Below are positions 46,284 through 56,300 of a DNA stretch of 64,000 nucleotides, in pieces (position 1 is the stretch's first letter; every line of letters starts with the position of its first letter). The notes below the pieces were generated by a model that worked only from the letters and a program-made list of their open reading frames with translations, made no database searches and was not told the DNA's origin. The translations under genes were made by a program, and so were the position numbers. The stretch comes from Streptomyces coffeae (GTDB lineage: Bacteria; Actinomycetota; Actinomycetes; Streptomycetales; Streptomycetaceae): contig NZ_JAERRF010000029.1 in NCBI RefSeq assembly GCF_016741875.1, positions 52,355 through 116,354 of the forward strand, given 5' to 3'.

Positions 46284-47627
46284 TCAGGCTGCCTTGAGAT
46301 GGGCGACGTGCCGGGCGCGTTCCTCCAAGTCGCGGACTCTGGCGACGCTGCGGTAGGCGGGGAGCGCCTTGAGCATTGTCTTCAGGTGCTCGTCGCCCCG
46401 GGCGGAGGAGAGTGTCACGTGCTGGTCGAGGAAGGTGTTCCAGGTCTGGCAGGCTGCCTCGATGTGCCGCATGCGGAGCTGTCGTTCGGCGATTACTCCG
46501 AGGCAGTGCAGGCGGCCTTGCCGCTCCAGTGGGTCCCGTGCCTGGTTCGAACGACGCAGGGACGCGATCGAGCCGGCCCGGTCGCCCAGGTGCCAGCGCA
46601 CGTGGGCTTCGTGGAAGAAGTAGGCGGCCTGGTCGTAGCCGCCGACGGCGTCCGGCCGGTCGTCGGCGCGTGAGAGTGCGGTCTCCGTTTCACGCAACCG
46701 GGTCACGGCGGTGTGCCGGTCTGTGCCGGTCATCGCGGCGGCAGCGGCCTGTTGGCCGCGCAGGAACGCGACCAGGCGCGGGCCTGCGGCGGGCGCGACC
46801 TCAGCCGCCGCGTCAGCCAATTCGAGGGCCTTCGTCCCGTGTCCAAGGTGGGAGGCTTGCAGGCTCATGCCGCGCAGGGTGCGGCAGTAGGTGACGTGGT
46901 CCTCGGCGGCGCCGGCGAGTTCGAGCGCACGCTGGTAGTACTTCTGGCCCAGGCCCTGCTGGTTCTCGTACATGGCCATCCAGCCGGTGAGGTAAACGAA
47001 GTCTGCGACGGCGGCCCGCATGTCGCGGGTGACCTGGTTTGTTCCGCTCGCCCGCAGATAGGGGCCCGCGGTGTTGACCAGGAAGGCGGCGGCCATCGGG
47101 CGGGCGTGCCCGGCTCCGACCTGGTCCAGGATATCGGCGACCTTGTCGGTCATGGTGCGGACGGTTTCGACGTCGGAGCGGCCGATGTGCACCGTCCGTC
47201 CGGCCGTCACCGCGTCCATCCGGCCCGCCACGTCCTCGAACCGGGGCACGGTCAGAGCTGCGGCGTACATGCCGGTCTTCAGCACACCGCGGCGCGAGGG
47301 ATCCATGTCTGCTCGGCTCAGGTCGATCACTCCCGTCACGGCGTCGGGGTCTGCGGCCGGTCCTGCCTTGGTCGGCCAGCCGATTTCTCCGCACGTTACG
47401 GGCCGTCCGAGCAGCCGCGAGAGCGCCTCCGTGATGGCGGGCCGCGCCTGGGGCTTCGGGACGGATCCGGCGAGCCAGTGGGACACGCTCGTCTTGTCGT
47501 AGTGCAGCCGGAGCTCGAGCTCGCGGCCGGCGGCATTCACCCGGCGGGCGAGCTGCGCGTTTCCGATTCCTCCCGACTGCATCAAACCCGCTAGGGCTGT
47601 ATTCGGTGTGCGCGGTCGACGTGCCAT
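46284..47627 (-). CDS. HTH-TPR transcriptional regulator
   Basis: 447 residues: an N-terminal HTH (about 10-65, QLARRVNAAGRELELRLHYDKTSVSHW, in part), a linker with DPSRRGVLKTGMYAAAL, and a long helical region of degenerate TPR-like repeats (for example YYQRALELAGAAEDHVTYCRTL). Such proteins are common in Streptomyces next to small accessory operons. ATG 47627 with GGGGGTC upstream. Followed directly by a 17-base-stem terminator, and divergent from the 47822-51461 genes, which it may control. Confidence 0.8.
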   Translation of the reverse strand: MARRPRTPNTALAGLMQSGGIGNAQLARRVNAAGRELELRLHYDKTSVSHWLAGSVPKPQARPAITEALSRLLGRPVTCGEIGWPTKAGPAADPDAVTGVIDLSRADMDPSRRGVLKTGMYAAALTVPRFEDVAGRMDAVTAGRTVHIGRSDVETVRTMTDKVADILDQVGAGHARPMAAAFLVNTAGPYLRASGTNQVTRDMRAAVADFVYLTGWMAMYENQQGLGQKYYQRALELAGAAEDHVTYCRTLRGMSLQASHLGHGTKALELADAAAEVAPAAGPRLVAFLRGQQAAAAAMTGTDRHTAVTRLRETETALSRADDRPDAVGGYDQAAYFFHEAHVRWHLGDRAGSIASLRRSNQARDPLERQGRLHCLGVIAERQLRMRHIEAACQTWNTFLDQHVTLSSARGDEHLKTMLKALPAYRSVARVRDLEERARHVAHLKAA

Positions 47628-47821
47628 CGATGACCCCCGAGTGCGTTCAACCAGTTCAACCGGGCTTCCACTCTGCTCCCTTACCCGGTCTCGCGCAGGG
47701 GAGTTGAGTGATTACCGGCCGTTCGGTGATCGCACCCGTACGGCCGTCGACTGCTCGGTCCGCCCCGCCGAACCCCCGAGGGGCGGACCGGGCACCCAGG
47801 ACGACGAAAAGGCCCACCACG

Positions 47822-48229
47822 ATGACCAGGACACCTGATACCCGGGAGAGCACCGCCGTCGCTGCTCCTGCCAGCGCCGCTGTGCTGTACGTGTGCGGTG
47901 AGCGAAGCAAGCTCACTCCCACGCTCTCCGCCGACCGCGCCGAGGCCGAAGGGCGCGACTTCGCCGAGGTGCGCGGGCTGACGATCACAGAAGTGATCAC
48001 GGACCCGTACGGCGAGCCGGACCCTTGTCACCGTGAGGGATGGAGGCGGGTGAGGGAGCTGGCGGAGTCCGGCGCGGTCGGCGTGGTGATCGTGCGGTGG
48101 CCTGCGTGCATCGCCCCGGAGTCCTCACACGAACTGAGGTACCGCGAGGTCAGCTGGCTACAGGGCTGCGGCGTACGGGTGCGGTACTCCTGGGAGCCGC
48201 TGGCCGCGGGCGGCGGTGAGGTCAAGTGA
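47822..48229 (+). CDS. Resolvase-fold-like small protein
   Basis: 135 residues. VLYVCGERSKLTPTLSADR, then GREFAEV-like text, VITDPYGEPDPCHREGW, and ESGAVGVVIVRWP resemble the N-terminal domain of serine recombinases. The usual YxRxS context of the catalytic serine is not conserved and no DNA-binding part follows, so it is probably not a recombinase. ATG 47822; ribosome site weak. First gene rightward from the HTH-TPR regulator. Confidence 0.55.
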   Translation: MTRTPDTRESTAVAAPASAAVLYVCGERSKLTPTLSADRAEAEGRDFAEVRGLTITEVITDPYGEPDPCHREGWRRVRELAESGAVGVVIVRWPACIAPESSHELRYREVSWLQGCGVRVRYSWEPLAAGGGEVK

Positions 48230-48574
48230 GCGGCGCGCGCAGCTTGATGCACCGCGATCATCCATGGATCGGGCGGGACGTCGAGGACACGGCGAGCGGT
48301 GCTCGGCCCACGGGCAACGGCCGTGCCGGTCACGGTTGCGGTGCCGGATGCCGAGCCCATGGCAAGCCCGGAGGGACATGCCGCCGCACGTGCCAAGCGA
48401 GCCGAGCAGCACCCCGACCGCGACGGCTCACACCCTCACCTCGTACGACGGTCCGCACCGTGACCAGTTGACGAACGCCCCAATCGACCGACCTTCCCGT
48501 GGCTCGTCCACCGCCGCGCGGGGCACGAGAGCACGGCCCAAGGGCGGTTTCCTTCACCATCGTTGGAGGCGTAT
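48230..48574. other. Intergenic region before the kinase-like operon
   Basis: About 345 bases with no convincing gene. Probably the promoter region of the three-gene operon; no clear -35/-10 pair was found. Confidence 0.4.
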
Positions 48575-49405
48575 GTGAGCACCACATCTGTGAGCACCTC
48601 GCCCAACAGCCCTACACCCACCGCAGCGGAAGTCTTCGCCTTCGCGGACCTGGAGATCGGGGCGGCTGCCGTCGAGCAGTGGCCGCACGCCGACCTCGAC
48701 CTCGGCGACCACGTCCCCAGCGTCACCGGATACGTGCGCCGCATCCGCGTGGACGGCCGACCGCTGTACGCCAAATACTCGCTGCTCGGGGTCTCCCTCG
48801 TGTCGCTGCTGCGGGGCACCTGCGGTCCCTGGCCCCAGGTCCGCGCGGCGCAGCAGGAGTACGTGCAGCGCACGGACGCGCTGATCGGACGGGAGGCCGC
48901 GCAGTTGCAGTTCCTGGCGGAGGTCGGCCATCCCCGGGTCTGCCCGGTGGCCGGCGTGCGGCGCGGCGTGCTGTTCACCGAGTCCGTCACCGGCGCGAGC
49001 CTGGCCCACCTCCTGCTGAACCGTCCCCAGCACAGTGCCGAGCTGCTCGCCGGGACCTTCGGCGAACTGCGCGCAGCCCGGCCGGGCCCGGAGACGGGCA
49101 AACACCTGATGCACGGCATCGGCGACCTCGCCGCGGCACGGATGGGCGGACTGCCCGTCAAGGCCCGCCGTGCCTGGCTCAGGGAACTGCTGGCGCTGTG
49201 GCTGATGGACAGCGTCAACATCCTCACCACCTATCTGTCGGCGCCCGCCGAACTGCCGCTGCCAGCCCAGGGCACAGCCCTGGCTGACCGCGCGGTCGAG
49301 GTGTGCCGGATGGTCGAGCAGATCAGCACCGACCTGGCCGCTGCAGGCGACACCGGGGCCGTGTGGGACAGCGCCCTCGGCCACGCACAGGCGGTCGCCG
49401 CGTGA
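48575..49405 (+). CDS. Kinase-like (PKL fold) protein, possibly inactive
   Basis: 276 residues; GTG 48575 with GGAGG 5 bases before. The N-lobe looks like an aminoglycoside-phosphotransferase/protein-kinase fold: PLYAKYS with a candidate ATP lysine, REAAQLQFLAEVGHPRV for helix C, and VLFTESVTGASLAHLL for the hinge. The C-lobe shows no HxD or DxD catalytic motif, so it may be a pseudokinase. It overlaps the next gene as GTGA. Function unknown. Confidence 0.6.
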   Translation: MSTTSVSTSPNSPTPTAAEVFAFADLEIGAAAVEQWPHADLDLGDHVPSVTGYVRRIRVDGRPLYAKYSLLGVSLVSLLRGTCGPWPQVRAAQQEYVQRTDALIGREAAQLQFLAEVGHPRVCPVAGVRRGVLFTESVTGASLAHLLLNRPQHSAELLAGTFGELRAARPGPETGKHLMHGIGDLAAARMGGLPVKARRAWLRELLALWLMDSVNILTTYLSAPAELPLPAQGTALADRAVEVCRMVEQISTDLAAAGDTGAVWDSALGHAQAVAA

Positions 49406-50298
49406 CGCCGGCACCGGTGGACACGATCGGCGTGGTCGGCGCCGGAGCGGTCGGGCAGACGGTCGCCGCGGCACTGATGGTCTCCGGCATGACCGGGCGG
49501 CTGCTCGTCGCTTCCCGCCTCCTGGACCAGGCGGTGGCGCTCGCCGCCGACCTCGACGACATGCGCGAGACCGCGGCCTCGCCCGTGCGCCCCGAAGCCT
49601 GCGACGTGGCGGGCCTGGTCGACTGCGCCGCCGTCGTCGTCGCCGTGCGGGCTGCCTTCACCAACACGAGCACCGGCAACGTGCGCATGGGCGGCGCGGG
49701 GTCCAACGCTCCCGTCATCCGTACGCTCGCGACCTCCCTGCGCGGCTACGTGGGGACCGTGCTCGTGGTCACCAACCCTGTCGACCTGATGACCCGGCTG
49801 TTCGCCGAGGCCTCCGGCTGCCCTCGGGTGTACGGCATCGGCTCGAACCTCGACTCCGCCCGCTACCGGCTCACCCTCGCCCGCCTGCTCGACGTGCCGG
49901 TAGATGCCGTGCACGGGCACGTGATCGGCGAACACGGCGACCACGCCGTGGTGTGCGCCTCGACGACCACCGTCAACGGCCAGCCCGCCTCCGTCCCCCT
50001 TGCGGAGGTACGCAGCGAACTGCGCACCCGCCCCGGACGGATTAACAAGGGCGTGGGCCGCACCCGCTCCGGACCCGCCGGCGCCGTGCTGTCCGCCCTG
50101 CGCAAGGCCCTCGCCCTGGCCGAAGGCACCGAGGAACTGACCACCCGCCACGGCGACGACTGGTGCGGAATTCCGCTGCGGTTCACCGCAGGCCAACCCG
50201 TAGCGTGCCTGCCCGACCTCGACGCGGACGAGGACGCGCAGCTGTCCGCGGCAACCATCAAGCTCCGTACCGCCTACCAGGCGTTACGGCTGTCCTGA
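49402..50298 (+). CDS. Lactate/malate dehydrogenase-like protein
   Basis: 298 residues from GTG 49402, which overlaps the previous stop by 4 bases. NAD-binding G13-A-G15-A-V-G18, then VVTNPVDLMT, the substrate arginine R154 in NLDSARYR and the catalytic histidine H178 in VIGEHGDHAV. The active-site loop reads RMGGAGSNAPVIR, unlike ordinary LDH or MDH, so a different 2-hydroxy acid or a non-housekeeping role is likely. Co-translated with the kinase-like protein. Confidence 0.8.
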   Translation: MTPAPVDTIGVVGAGAVGQTVAAALMVSGMTGRLLVASRLLDQAVALAADLDDMRETAASPVRPEACDVAGLVDCAAVVVAVRAAFTNTSTGNVRMGGAGSNAPVIRTLATSLRGYVGTVLVVTNPVDLMTRLFAEASGCPRVYGIGSNLDSARYRLTLARLLDVPVDAVHGHVIGEHGDHAVVCASTTTVNGQPASVPLAEVRSELRTRPGRINKGVGRTRSGPAGAVLSALRKALALAEGTEELTTRHGDDWCGIPLRFTAGQPVACLPDLDADEDAQLSAATIKLRTAYQALRLS

Positions 50299-50324
50299 CC
50301 CACACCGACCCGACTGGAGACGAC

Positions 50325-51461
50325 GTGAGTACGCCCACCGCAACCCGGCTACACGCCGCGGACGCGAGCGTGACCCTCCTGAGCAACACCCCCCTCGTCA
50401 CCGACTGGTCCCACCGGTACTTCGGCCCCTGGTGGAACGCGTTCGAGGTCCCCACCAAAAGCCTTTTCACCGGGCCTCTGGTCACCGCCGACGTCGACGA
50501 GCTGGCCTACGCCGACCTGGCCACACTGATGGCCGCCTGCCCCCACGAAGAGGTCACCTACGCCAAGGCCAGGCTGCTCCTCACGCGCGACAGCACGGGC
50601 ACCATCATCAGCGCCATCTCGCCCGACGAAGGGCTGGCCTACCGCTCCGAGCCGCTGGCCGAGCGCCTGACCATCTCCGGCTGCGCTCCCGAGCCGGTGG
50701 CGCTGGCCGCCGCACGGATTGCGCGGGAGATGGTCCGCGCGACCCTGCTGTGGAACGGGTGGACGCTTCTGCACGCCTCCGCCGTCGTCCACGACGGCAA
50801 TGCCCTGCTCGCCTTCGGCTCCAAGGGGTCCGGCAAGACCACCACGGCGCTGCTGCTCGCCCATCGCGGCTTCCAGCTGCTGGCCAACGACCGGGTGTTC
50901 ATCAAACCTGTCGGCGACGAGCTGCGTGTCCTGCCGTGGCCGTCGGCGGCCGCCATCGGCCTCGGCCTGCTGGACGCCCTCGGGCTGTACGACGTCGTCC
51001 GCGACCGGCTCCAGGCCGGAGAACAGCTCCACCCGACCCAGCACCAGGACGTCACCGACGCACTGCTGGTCGGCCGCCGCGAGCCGCTGTGGGAGCCCGG
51101 CGGGAAGAGGGAGCGCAAGGTCCAGGTGTTCCCCGACCAGTTCTCCACCTGGTTCGGCATGAAGCTGGCGACCAGCGGCCGCGCGGCAGCGCTGCTGTTC
51201 CCCCGCATCGACCCCTCCGCCGTCCCGGCTCTGGCCGACGGCGACCGGACGCTCGCCGACGACGACTTCATGACCGGCGCGACCGAAGACCGCTACCCGG
51301 ACCACTTCGACCTCGCCCGCGGCATCAACGGCGGCGGCAACGACCTGGCCTGCGCCTCCGTCGCCGAACGCCTCGCAGCCCTCCCGCACCATCAGGTCGT
51401 ACTCGGCCACGACATCCAGGCGAATGCCGACTTCCTGGCCAAGCTCGCGGGCGTCCAGTGA
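50325..51461 (+). CDS. HprK-like P-loop kinase
   Basis: 378 residues; GTG 50325 with GGAG 5 bases before. An N-terminal 140-residue unknown domain is followed by the HPr-kinase-type core: LLHASAVVHDGNALLAFGSKGSGKTT (part) with Walker A at residues 165-172, and LLANDRVFI. Streptomyces has its own PTS regulation without a classic HprK; such HprK-like proteins often sit in peptide- or metabolite-modifying clusters. Last gene of the operon; substrate unknown. Confidence 0.75.
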   Translation: MSTPTATRLHAADASVTLLSNTPLVTDWSHRYFGPWWNAFEVPTKSLFTGPLVTADVDELAYADLATLMAACPHEEVTYAKARLLLTRDSTGTIISAISPDEGLAYRSEPLAERLTISGCAPEPVALAAARIAREMVRATLLWNGWTLLHASAVVHDGNALLAFGSKGSGKTTTALLLAHRGFQLLANDRVFIKPVGDELRVLPWPSAAAIGLGLLDALGLYDVVRDRLQAGEQLHPTQHQDVTDALLVGRREPLWEPGGKRERKVQVFPDQFSTWFGMKLATSGRAAALLFPRIDPSAVPALADGDRTLADDDFMTGATEDRYPDHFDLARGINGGGNDLACASVAERLAALPHHQVVLGHDIQANADFLAKLAGVQ

Positions 51462-51785
51462 GCAGGCAGGCCCACGGCCGATAACTGACCTCCCCGGGGA
51501 CGTCGTCCAGCGCCATCCCCCGTGCGCCTGGGCGACGTCAACGCAGAACCCGTCGATAAGTTTGATTCACCTGCCCGGTACGGCACCTCCGGCGGCACGG
51601 TCACCTTCGCCAGCCCGAGGTTCTCCGGCAGCACGGTCATCTGCAGCAGGGTCGTCTTCACATGGCCATCTTTCCGCGGCGGCTCCGTCGACTTCTTCCG
51701 AGCGCGCGGGCATCCGCCTGTCGGCCTGATGCCAGCAGTCGGTCATGCAGTACCCGCGGGGCTGAGCGTGCCTGCGGACTGGCCA
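51462..51785. other. Gap after the HprK-like gene
   Basis: About 320 bases. A reverse-strand frame starting GTG at 51661 (KTTLLQMTVLPENLGLAKVTV) has GGAAAG upstream and may encode a short peptide, but it has no known relatives to me and runs into the HprK gene. Confidence 0.3.
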
Positions 51786-51807
51786 CGGCCCCTCTTCTGA
51801 GGGGCCG
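51786..51807. terminator. Hairpin terminator between convergent genes
   Basis: CGGCCCCTC, loop TTCT, GAGGGGCCG: perfect 9-base stem between the rightward HprK operon and the leftward recombinase gene. It could serve both. Confidence 0.65.
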
Positions 51808-51847
51808 TTCGTCGTCACGGTTACCGGCGTTGGTACGACACCAGGTC

Positions 51848-52557
51848 TTAGGTTGTGCGCGGCCGGAGGGTGTACGGCGCCTCGTGCTGAAGCATCCGTC
51901 GCACAGCCTCCGGATGCCATCGATCGCTGCGTCGGGGTGGGAAATGCTCCGCTTGCAGGTGGCGACAGATCTCACGGAGTGAGGCGCCCGCCGCCCGTAG
52001 TTCACGAGCCCGGGCGAGACCGACCTGCTCGACGGGCTGTTCGACAAGCTCTCCGGCAACGGCCTGCCATCCATAGGGCGGGGCGCCGTAGGCGTACCCG
52101 CCCTGGACTGCCTTCTCCTTACGTCCCGCCCGGAGCCGGGCCACGATCATGGAGTGCTCCAGCTCAGAGAAGACGCACATCATCTGCCGCATGGCCGTGC
52201 GCATGGGGTCTTCGGGTCGTCCTGGAGGATTTCGCCCTGGTCAGCTGTGAAGACGCGTCCGTTGTTCTTCCACACCTGGGCCAGAATGGCTTCCTGTGTA
52301 ACAAGACGACGGGCGAGCCGGCCGACTACGAGCCCCGCTGCCTGGCCGTCTTCTACCTCGCTGAGCGCGTCAGCCAGCGCGGGACGCTCAGGAGCGTGCA
52401 GGGTCCCTGAGCACCCCTCGTCCCGATAGATCGCGCGTCCGAGGGTGTGGCCTGGCTGCCGACACCAGGTGCGGATCGCCTTCTCCTGGACCGCTAGGCC
52501 GAAGCCGTCCTCCACCTGCCGGTCGGTGCTGACGCGGATATACCCGACGAGCTTCAT
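51848..52557 (-). pseudogene. Serine recombinase, frameshifted
   Basis: ATG 52557: LVGYIRVSTDRQVEDGFGL with the catalytic serine, then GRAIYRDEGCSG and RPALADALSEVEDG. Near 52200 about 7 extra bases break the frame; in the next frame it continues MCVFSELEHSMIVARLRAGR, GYAYGAPPYGW and LREICRHLQAE, the resolvase C-terminal and recombinase-domain start. Restored length is about 235 residues. Probably a mobile-element recombinase that has lost function. Confidence 0.8.
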
Positions 52558-52650
52558 GAGCGAATGATGCCGCGTGGGACTGACATCCCCAGCGGCATAA
52601 CTGTGACACCAGGCGAGCCTATCCAGGCTCCGGCGACCGGATAAACCACG

Positions 52651-52675
52651 GCGCCCCGCACGACGTGCGGGGCGC
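52651..52675 (-). terminator. Hairpin terminator of the secreted-protein gene
   Basis: GCGCCCCGCAC, loop GAC, GTGCGGGGCGC: perfect 11-base stem beginning 15 bases after the stop at 52691. Confidence 0.8.
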
Positions 52676-52690
52676 TTGTGGTGCACCGCG

Positions 52691-53089
52691 TTACTTGTTG
52701 CTGATTTCGTCCAGCGCGAGCGGGTACTTCCAGGAGTCTGTGAATTGCCAGCCGGGCTTCAGGGTCTCCCAGTAGTCCGAGGTGTAGTCGAGCTTCACGT
52801 GGTACTTGACCTTGTAGTTGCAGTTGTTCCACACCTTGAGGTGGTCGGTGACCCCGGAGGTGGACAGCTTGCCGTGGCGCGCGCACTTGGGCAGGCCGGA
52901 CCAGGCGATGCCCTTCATCGTCTCCGCGCCGCCCCCCGCGTGCGGTTGACTGTGGCTGCTGGCCGTCCTTGCGGCCGGGGCGTGTCCTTCTGCGGTCGCG
53001 GCCGGTGCGGCGAGCCCCGCGAGCATGAGCGCGGCGCCTGCGCCTGCGGCCACCTTGGCGACCGTGGAAATCTTCTTTGTGCGAGTCAT
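52691..53089 (-). CDS. Secreted small protein of unknown function
   Basis: 132 residues with a clear Sec signal: basic TRTKK, a hydrophobic run to about residue 28 and a likely cut after ATA at 33. The mature part has two cysteines (PKCARH, NNCNYKV) that can pair, and beta-rich text (VKYHVKLDYTSDYWETLKPG). Streptomyces export many such small beta proteins; alpha-amylase-inhibitor-like folds are one possibility. ATG with GAGGAG 6 bases before, terminator right after the stop. Confidence 0.8.
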   Translation of the reverse strand: MTRTKKISTVAKVAAGAGAALMLAGLAAPAATAEGHAPAARTASSHSQPHAGGGAETMKGIAWSGLPKCARHGKLSTSGVTDHLKVWNNCNYKVKYHVKLDYTSDYWETLKPGWQFTDSWKYPLALDEISNK

Positions 53090-53332
53090 TTCAACTCCTC
53101 AAGGTGAGACGAGGCTGAGTCCGGGCTGCGGTGCGGCACACCCCCGTCGCGCCGCACCACAGCCGGGACGTCATCGAGTTCACCCGCCGCGGAGTTGTTT
53201 GGCAGCCTGTCTGAGCTGCTCTGATCAATCCGGCCGTTCTCGGCCCTTCACTGCTGGCGGCATTGCCGTGGCCGCGATCCGATCTTTACGGTGGTTGAAA
53301 GGAGAGGCAGTTGCCGGGGAGGGGCGGGGCGA

Positions 53333-56300
53333 GTGGGGCGTCCGGAGAAGCCGATCGATCCGCAGGACGGGCCCATCGCGCGGTTCGCCTACGAGTTGCG
53401 CAAGCTCCGCGACGAGGCGGGGGCTCCCGGCTATCGGAGCATGGCGCGCCGGGCGGGGTATTCGGCCGCGACCTTGTCCCAGGCCGCGGGAGGTGAGCGG
53501 TTGCCGACGCTTCCGGTCGCTCTGGCCTATGTGCGGGCCTGCCGAGGTGATGTGGAGGAGTGGCGGCGCCGGTGGGAACAGACGGATACGGAGATCACGG
53601 CGCAGCCGCGGCCGCCCGAGGAGGACGAGTGGCCGCCGTACCGGGGACTGGAGCGCTTCGAGCCGGGCGATGCGGAGCTGTTCTTCGGCCGCGAGGAGAC
53701 CACCGCACAGCTGGAGGCGATGGCCCGCCGGCATCGGCTGAGCGTGATGGTGGGAGCGTCGGGCAGCGGCAAATCCTCCCTCCTGCGCGCCGGCCTCATC
53801 CCACGGCTGCGCCGTTCCGGTCAGGACGCGGGCCAGATGCCTGCCGCGGTGCGGGTCCTCACCCCCGGCGCGCAGCCGATGGACCGTGCCGATCTGCTTG
53901 CACCGGCCGAGGGCGCGAGGGACACCTGGGTGCTGGTGGACCAGTTCGAAGAGCTGTTAACCCTCTGCACCTCGCCCGCCGACCGTGCGGCCTTCCTGGA
54001 GCGATTACTGGCTGCCCGAGAGCCCGGAAGCCGGTTACGGGTGGTATTCGCGCTGCGAGCCGACTTCTTCGCCCGGTGCACCGAGAACCACGCCTTGGCC
54101 GCCGAGCTCAACGACGCCACCCTCCTGGTCGGCTCGATGACCACCGAGCAACTGCGCGCGGCCATCGTGCGCCCGGCGCAGGTGCGCGGGCTGAACGTGG
54201 AACGCGACCTGACCGCCCACATCCTTGACGAGGTCACCGACGAGCCCGGCGCGCTGCCGCTGATGTCCCACGCGCTGCTGGAGACCTGGCGCCGTCGCCG
54301 CGGACACATCCTCACCCAAGACGCTTACGAGGCAGCCGGCGGCCTACGCGGCGCCATCGCCCGCACCGCCGAGGACGCCTACCATCAGCTCACCCCCGCC
54401 CAGGCCACCCTGGCCCGACGCATCCTGCTGCGCCTGATCGCCCCCGGTGATGGCACCGAGGACACCCACCACCCCACTCCCCGCACCGAATTCACGGCCG
54501 CCGACCCCAGCACCAGGGCCGACACCGAGGTCGTCTTGGACCGGCTAGCCCGGGCTCGCCTGCTGACCGTGGATGACGGAACGGTCTTCCTCGCCCACGA
54601 AAAGCTGATCACCGCATGGCCCCGTCTGAGGGGCTGGATCGACGAAGAGCGCGACCGTATTCGCCTGCACCGCCAGCTCACCCACGACGCCCTGGCCTGG
54701 CGCGACCTGGACCGCGACGGGGGAGTTCTCTACCGCGGCACGCGCCTGGCCCAAGCCGGAGAAACCTTCACCGGCACCGGTCGGGATGGCCTCAACCCGC
54801 TGGAAGCCGCCTTCCTCGACGCCTCACTCCTCGCCGGTCGCCGCCACGAGCGTCGTACCCGCCGCACCCTGATCACCCTCGCCACCCTCCTGTGCCTCGC
54901 ACTCATCACCACCGTCCTGGCCTGGCAGCAAACCCTCCGGGCCACCGAAAAAAGCCGCCTGGCCACCTCGCGCGCTCTGGCCGCCACAGCACTCGGACGG
55001 ATGGACAGGTACCCAGAGCGCGCCTATGCACAGGCCAGGCGGGCCTACCGCCAGGCACACAGCACAGAAGCCCGCGGCAGCCTGCTGAGCACCTACGCGG
55101 CATCCCGTAGCCAGCTGAGCGGACACACTCGCCTGATCAACGCCGTGACTTTCTCCCCGACAGGCCGCCTCCTTGCGACGGCCGGAGCAGACCACACCAT
55201 CAAGCTGTGGGACCCGGACAACGGCTGGCTACTGGGCACGCTCCTGGGACACTCGGCATCGGTCATGGCAGTGGCGTTCAGCCCTGACGGCAGCACGCTG
55301 GCCAGCGCGAGTTCGGACGGTACGGCCCGGCTGTGGGATCTGCGTACCCACCGCACGAAAGCCGTGCTGAAAGCGAGTTCCAGCGCATTGACCAGCGCGG
55401 TCTTCAGCCCCGATGGCCGCACCCTCGCCACTGCCTCCGAGGAAGGGTCCACGCGTCTGTGGGACGTCACCAACCGGCGCACCCGAGCCGTCCTCAGGCA
55501 GCCAGGGGCTGTCTGGGGGGTGGCATTCAGCCCCGACGGCCGGACGCTGGTCACCGGAGGCGACGACGACAACAACGGCCGGGTCCGGCTGTGGAACGCT
55601 GCCACCGGAGTGGAGCGCGCCCGCCTGAACCCTTGGGGTCGGCTCGTCGGCCCCGTGGCTTTCAGCCCCGACGGCCGTACCCTCGCGGCCAGCTCCTATC
55701 GTGAGGGCATCACCCTGTGGCGCACCTCAGACCTTGAACCACGGGCCCATCTGAAGAGACCGGAAGACAGTGTCTCCTCGCTCGCCTTCACACCGGACGG
55801 AAAGTCCCTGCTGGCGCTGGCGTCGTTTAGAGGGACACGTTCAGGGATACGAGTGTGGAACCTTGACTCGAAGCGGAGCACGACGTCGCTGGGCGACGGC
55901 ACAGCCCTGCGGGCCACCGTCGCGGTCAGCCCGGACGGGAAGCACGTCGCCGCCGCGGACAACGACGGGGTGACGCGGGTATGGGACGCCTCAACCGGCC
56001 GAGTGAGCCGCCAGTGGCCCCAGCAGAGGCATTATCCGAACGCACCGGCCTTCAGCCCCAGCGGGCACGAGCTGGCCGTCCCCGACTCGACCGGCACGGT
56101 CACCCGCTGGGATCCGGAGTACCGGCGCGTACGCACCCAACTGCCCCGCCACACCGGCCCGGTGCGAAACGTCGCCTACGCCCCGAACCGAAACACCATG
56201 GTCATCGGCAGCCCGGACGGCGCCATCGAACTGTGGAAGCTGACCCACCGAGGCGGACATCGGCTGGCCACCCTGGGCCATCACAACAAAGAGGTCTTCG

